This document shows positions 31,718 to 32,393 of a stretch of DNA of 32,393 bases, piece by piece; positions within the stretch are counted from its first letter, which is position 1, and the number at the start of each line of letters is the position of its first letter. The DNA lies in IMG/VR virus record IMGVR_UViG_3300010297_000038, positions 1 to 32,393 of that record; one strand, 5' to 3'. Both the position numbers and the translations under genes were made by a program. The notes below the pieces were generated by a model, which did no database searches, was not told the DNA's origin, and saw nothing but the letters and a program-made list of their open reading frames with translations. Origin of the DNA: a virus.

Positions 31718-32393
31718 AGACATACATCTCTTGAAGGTCTCTTAAGCTTCGCTGACTATGCATATTAGTTACAGATGTATTATTGTTTGATATAATATTG
31801 GCACCGACACCAGTTTTATCAGCTATTTCTCTTAGAAGGCTTATATTTTCCTTTAGAAGTTCAATCTGAGCGGTAAGTAATTCACCGCTCATTTTAGTCT
31901 GATCAACGATTAGTTTCGAATGAGCTTTCGCAATATTAAGATGTAGCTTCGTTTGATCATTCGAACTTATATTAGAGTTAACGGCTTCGCTCGTATTGGC
32001 AACAACCGGTGTACCTCTTCTACCTTTACTAGTAGGTTGATTCGAGGTTGCCTCTTCATACTCACTCTCTGTAGGATCGTCAGGAGCAGTACCACCTTCA
32101 GCCTCTAATACACTGATAATATTATCAGGTAATACTTTTGACGCCCCCCATTTTAACCACCCTGGAGCTTTTTTCCAGAATGCTTTCAGCTTGTTCACGA
32201 CTCCAGTCTTTATCGCGCTAAAAAGACTCTCTTTCTTCGTGATAGTACCTGTCTCTTCATTAACTTCTTCTCTTTCACTAAATAGAAATTCAGCTAACGG
32301 CTTCATAAACGGTACCGCGAAAGCCATTTGCGTGAAACCTTCTTTAAAATTACCGGTTAAGACTTTACCTACACCGCTATAGAATTCCATTAA
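31716..32393 (-). CDS. C-terminal part of a tail protein, possibly tape measure, cut by the right edge
   Basis: The frame has an ATG at 32390, but the codon before it (TTA) is also open, so the gene probably continues beyond the window. Visible are an amphipathic N-terminal part (GNFKEGFTQMAFAVPFMKPL), KKAPGWLKWGASKVLP, a polar linker (DDPTESEYEEATSNQPTSKG), a helical coiled-coil stretch (KLHLNIAKAHSKLIVDQTKM, LLTAQIELLKENISLLREIA) and an Asn/Ser-rich end. Helical repeats and a position just upstream of the gp48/54-like gene, where T4 has the tape-measure gene 29, suggest the end of a tape measure. A chaperone or other tail protein cannot be excluded. Confidence 0.55.
   Translation of the reverse strand, partial: LMEFYSGVGKVLTGNFKEGFTQMAFAVPFMKPLAEFLFSEREEVNEETGTITKKESLFSAIKTGVVNKLKAFWKKAPGWLKWGASKVLPDNIISVLEAEGGTAPDDPTESEYEEATSNQPTSKGRRGTPVVANTSEAVNSNISSNDQTKLHLNIAKAHSKLIVDQTKMSGELLTAQIELLKENISLLREIADKTGVGANIISNNNTSVTNMHSQRSLRDLQEMYV

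Overview
The window is part of the genome of a contractile-tailed (T4-related) lytic phage. It is AT-rich, almost entirely coding and has very short intergenic gaps. The evidence is a recognisable T4-type baseplate and tail set (gp25-like, gp6-like and gp53-like wedge proteins, a hub-like protein, a tail-tube-cap-like protein, a probable small terminase), a T4-type clamp-loader ATPase (gp44-like), a dUTPase, collar-domain and S74-chaperone fibres, and T4 late-promoter boxes (TATAAATA and close variants) in front of most structural genes. No integrase, tRNA, rRNA, CRISPR array or insertion sequence was seen. The host cannot be named from the sequence; an environmental, probably aquatic, host is only a guess from the style of the fibre modules.

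Layout. (1) 1-8667, adhesion block: a giant collagen-like, tandem-module fibre on the minus strand that runs off the left edge; a 612-aa propeller-like protein and a Cys-rich S74 fibre on plus; a collar-domain fibre on minus. (2) 8679-16798, minus strand: a baseplate operon in the order gp25-like, gp6-like, PKD protein, two large unknown proteins, PKD-like protein. (3) 16851-19087, plus: three virion-type proteins of unknown function with candidate prohead-protease sites near their N-termini. (4) 19098-21522, minus: biotin-protein ligase, dUTPase, a 34-aa basic peptide and the gp44-like clamp loader, i.e. replication and metabolic genes set between virion genes. (5) 21591-26517: two paralogous receptor-binding-type proteins that share exact 91-bp 5' repeats and near-exact 109-bp 3' repeats around divergent GC-mosaic cores. 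Between them, on the other strand, lie a 2OG-Fe(II) oxygenase and two micro-ORFs. The first paralog is followed, in the same frame after a single TGA, by a GC-rich 87-codon repeat domain. (6) 26544-32393: an unknown protein, a probable small terminase on plus, then on minus an unknown protein, hub-like, gp53-like and gp48/54-like proteins, and the 3' end of a gene that runs off the right edge.

How it works together. Most genes make the tail, baseplate and host-recognition apparatus. Late expression appears to be driven by gp55-type boxes lying only 5-9 bases from the start codons. This leaves no room for a Shine-Dalgarno site, so many late mRNAs may be leaderless or nearly so, while two internal operon genes have ordinary AAGGAG sites. 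The most unusual points are the biotin ligase in a phage, the TGA-separated adhesin domain, the twin adhesin cassette around an oxygenase, and the start-codon-proximal promoter architecture.
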